A DNA stretch of 36,899 nucleotides from Cytophagaceae bacterium (GTDB lineage: Bacteria; Bacteroidota; Bacteroidia; Cytophagales; Spirosomataceae), in assembly GCA_947450865.1 (NCBI GenBank), contig CANFWR010000010.1:1-36899 (forward strand), written 5' to 3'. A model generated the notes under the pieces. It worked only from the letters and a program-made list of their open reading frames with translations, had not been told where the DNA came from and did no database searches. The translations under genes and the position numbers were made by a program. How positions within the stretch are numbered: position 1 is the first letter of the stretch; every line of letters begins with the position of its first letter. Shown here piece after piece: positions 34,616-36,899 of this stretch.

Positions 34616-36747
34616 CCTTCTAGCTTTTCTCTAAAGGATATCGCGCGCATTTTCGCCTCCTGAATAAACTCATTATCCTTCACATCACCGATCACCGCAT
34701 CGAGTTCTTCTGCGTTTCCGAACATAGCTAAGCGGAACGGATCCTCATAATCTTTCGAGCGGGAACGTTCGATACCTGTCGTTAAGAAATCTGCGGTGGC
34801 GATGGCGCGATCAATCCAAGCCGGGATGTCTGACATGGCATTCGGATTGATTTGCAATAAACCGTTCAACGCATTTTCGAATTTCTGATCCGGGTATAGG
34901 GCCGCTTGTTTTTCGTAGAATTCATGCACTTGCTTCCAGCGAGTGATTTTGCCTGATTTGACATTTTCTTTCATCTCGTGGATGACGCCTGAGGGAATTA
35001 ATTGTCCACCTAGATTTTCCCAAACTTGGATCGCAGTGGCGTTCTTTAATGTTGCTTGCAATAAATCGGAAGGAGAAGCTGATGGGTGACGCTCGGAAGT
35101 GGCTAACCATTCTTTGGCGGCATGGTAATACAATAGATCGTGGAAAATCTGATACGCCTTGTGGGCTTTAGCGATGCGCGTTCTGCGTTTCGTGTTTTCG
35201 ATGCCGGTTGCATATATGGCTAACGGATTCGAAGCATTTGCGGGGTCGTTTAACCAGGCTTTGCCATCTCCACCGCCTAGCGAGTCAGAAACCCATTTCT
35301 CCAATAATTTGATCCCTTGTAAGATTTCCGAAACCGTGTCTGGCGCTAAGAAATCAAATTCGAGCAACATGTCTTTGTCGGTTCTTTGGTCCCTGGCTGC
35401 GAATTTCCAGGCATTTCGGGCTAGGGCATACATATTGTATTGGAACCAATAGCCGGCGATGATCAATAATCCGCCTTCCGTGTCATCGTTTCCGATTAAG
35501 GAGAAGGGTAGTGGATTGTGGATTTCGCCGGGGTAATTTCCTTTCGAAATCAAGTTAAAGGAAGCGAACTTTGAGTTGTGTTTTAATGCTACAGATAAGC
35601 CAGGCCAAAATCCACGTCCCGCCTGCAATTCCCCATCCGCTCCACGCGAATTGTGGTTGGAACCGAGAGTCGCGCCTGCGGCCATATTGCTTTGGCCTTT
35701 CACAATCGCTGCGCACAAGAACGAGTTGTTGTGGTGTTGTTCGTGGGCCGGGAAAATGAGGGCATTTAAAACTTCACAACAAGAGATGGTCGAGTTACTT
35801 CCTAAGAAAGAGTTGATCAAACGGGCCCCGTATTTCAATTGCGAATGCGCCGCTAATATAAAACGAACCGCTTTTACGCCGTAGAAAATGCGGCAGCCTT
35901 CGTGGATGATACCATTTACGATTTCGCAGCCTTCGCCTATTTGGGTGGAGGCCTCTGCGTTCGAGATGATGGTTAAGTTCTTTAATTTATTTGCGCCTTT
36001 GATATAGGTGTCGGTACCCATATTGACGTCCTTGATGATCCCGGTGTTTTTGATGACGGTGCGATCCCCGATTTGGCCGTAGAAACCTCTTTTAGAAGAG
36101 AATTCCTGGATGGTCATCTCTTTGTATTTTGCTTGTAATAATTTGTCCTCCCGGTCTTGAGTCCATAAAAAGGCATCGGCTGGTTTCATTCCTACAAAAG
36201 GAATGACCTTGCGGCCGCCATTCTCGTTGCCTAATTCCATCCAAATTCGGATGCGCTCTTCTTCACCTTTCTTCACGATACCATTACCAAATTTCGCCGT
36301 CGCCGTGGTAGCTAATTCGTTCACTTGGAGGATCATGACTTCGTGACCGATTTGGTAATGAGACAATAAATTCACGCGATCGATGGCTACATTATCGCCA
36401 AAATCGCACGAAATCAAGGTGCTATTATAAAGCCCCACCGGCATGCGCAGGTTTTTGAATTCTAAGTAGCAGCTTTCCAAAATTCCGATGCGATTCACAC
36501 CGAAAAAACGGCAATTTTTCACCAAATACGGGTTGAAACCCTCTTTTACCCACAAATCTTTCCAGTTTTCCGCTTCGTTCAAATTCGCCTCCAGGATACT
36601 GATTTCACGTGGCGCAAGCGGACGATAAGACTCTAAGTCGATGTTGGAGTTGCGGTGGTCGAACTCGCTTTGGCCCTCTTCTAAAAAAGCAGGCGTTACG
36701 AAATCGAATCCAAGTTTTGAAAGTGGTTTTTTATCTATTCTATTCAT
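34597..36747 (-). CDS. DUF4954 family protein (left-handed beta-helix-like, function unknown)
   Basis: 716 aa; hexapeptide-like turns ('GILESCYLEF', 'IGEGCEIVNGIIHEGCRIFYGV', 'YGARLINSFLGSNSTISCCEVLNALIFPAHEQHHNNSFLCAAIVKGQSNMAAGATLGSNHNSRGADGE'). Confidence 0.75.
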   Translation of the reverse strand: MNRIDKKPLSKLGFDFVTPAFLEEGQSEFDHRNSNIDLESYRPLAPREISILEANLNEAENWKDLWVKEGFNPYLVKNCRFFGVNRIGILESCYLEFKNLRMPVGLYNSTLISCDFGDNVAIDRVNLLSHYQIGHEVMILQVNELATTATAKFGNGIVKKGEEERIRIWMELGNENGGRKVIPFVGMKPADAFLWTQDREDKLLQAKYKEMTIQEFSSKRGFYGQIGDRTVIKNTGIIKDVNMGTDTYIKGANKLKNLTIISNAEASTQIGEGCEIVNGIIHEGCRIFYGVKAVRFILAAHSQLKYGARLINSFLGSNSTISCCEVLNALIFPAHEQHHNNSFLCAAIVKGQSNMAAGATLGSNHNSRGADGELQAGRGFWPGLSVALKHNSKFASFNLISKGNYPGEIHNPLPFSLIGNDDTEGGLLIIAGYWFQYNMYALARNAWKFAARDQRTDKDMLLEFDFLAPDTVSEILQGIKLLEKWVSDSLGGGDGKAWLNDPANASNPLAIYATGIENTKRRTRIAKAHKAYQIFHDLLYYHAAKEWLATSERHPSASPSDLLQATLKNATAIQVWENLGGQLIPSGVIHEMKENVKSGKITRWKQVHEFYEKQAALYPDQKFENALNGLLQINPNAMSDIPAWIDRAIATADFLTTGIERSRSKDYEDPFRLAMFGNAEELDAVIGDVKDNEFIQEAKMRAISFREKLEGLKHRA

Positions 36748-36899
36748 ATTTCATAAAATTCAAGGGGCAAATCATCCGGGTCCGCGATAAAGGTAAATCG
36801 CTTTCCAGTGAACTCATCGATGCGAATGGGCTCCGATTCGATGCCTTTTTTGGTTAATTCCTGCACAGTCAAGTCCAGGTTATTTACTTGAAATGCCAA
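36744..36899 (-). CDS. VOC (glyoxalase-fold) family protein, C-terminal fragment truncated by window edge
   Basis: Not in the ORF track. Reverse-strand reading frame open to the window edge: LAFQVNNLDLTVQELTKKGIESEPIRIDEFTGKRFTFIADPDDLPLEFYEI*; ends 'ADPDxxPLEFYE' like VOC proteins; stop overlaps the DUF4954 ATG (ATGA). Confidence 0.7.
   Translation of the reverse strand: MAFQVNNLDLTVQELTKKGIESEPIRIDEFTGKRFTFIADPDDLPLEFYEI

Noticed and set aside
1-36899. CRISPR array
   Set aside because: No regularly spaced repeat/spacer pattern; the only periodic DNA is the 7-nt repeats at 3-76 and 34571-34615.

Overview
The window is a chromosomal segment from a Bacteroidota bacterium. Lineage is inferred from T9SS-type proteins, TAnnTTTG-like -7 boxes, a PorP/SprF homolog and a DUF4954 protein; Cytophagales-like is a guess. 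I see no rRNA, tRNA, CRISPR array, transposase, integrase or phage genes. Most of the window is housekeeping metabolism: a long PurF-like amidotransferase, nuoN, uvrA, nrdB, bioF-bioD-bioA, rho, ygiD-like dioxygenase, rocD, fadA/fadN-like beta-oxidation genes, gcvP, an M28 peptidase and a DUF4954 protein. The unusual material is mostly intergenic or accessory. (1) Two copies of a composite 3'-end element, at 3-76 and 34533-34615: 7-nt-periodic repeats capped by a short ATCCCC-N3-GGGGAT hairpin. Each sits directly after, and in one case inside, the 3' end of a minus-strand gene. (2) A visibly AT-rich two-gene FG-GAP cassette (25.2-29.6 kb) is bracketed by a 23-nt imperfect direct repeat, 20/23 identical, and starts next to an orphan terminator stranded between two divergent genes. 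(3) A 75-nt near-perfect inverted repeat and a 16-bp perfect palindrome lie in the M28/DUF4954 intergenic interval. (4) Three convergent gene pairs overlap at their 3' ends, two through a shared palindromic TTAA. (5) The Rho gene encodes an N-terminal low-complexity extension with no recognisable Rho_N helical domain. All motif claims come from reading the sequence by eye; no database search was run.
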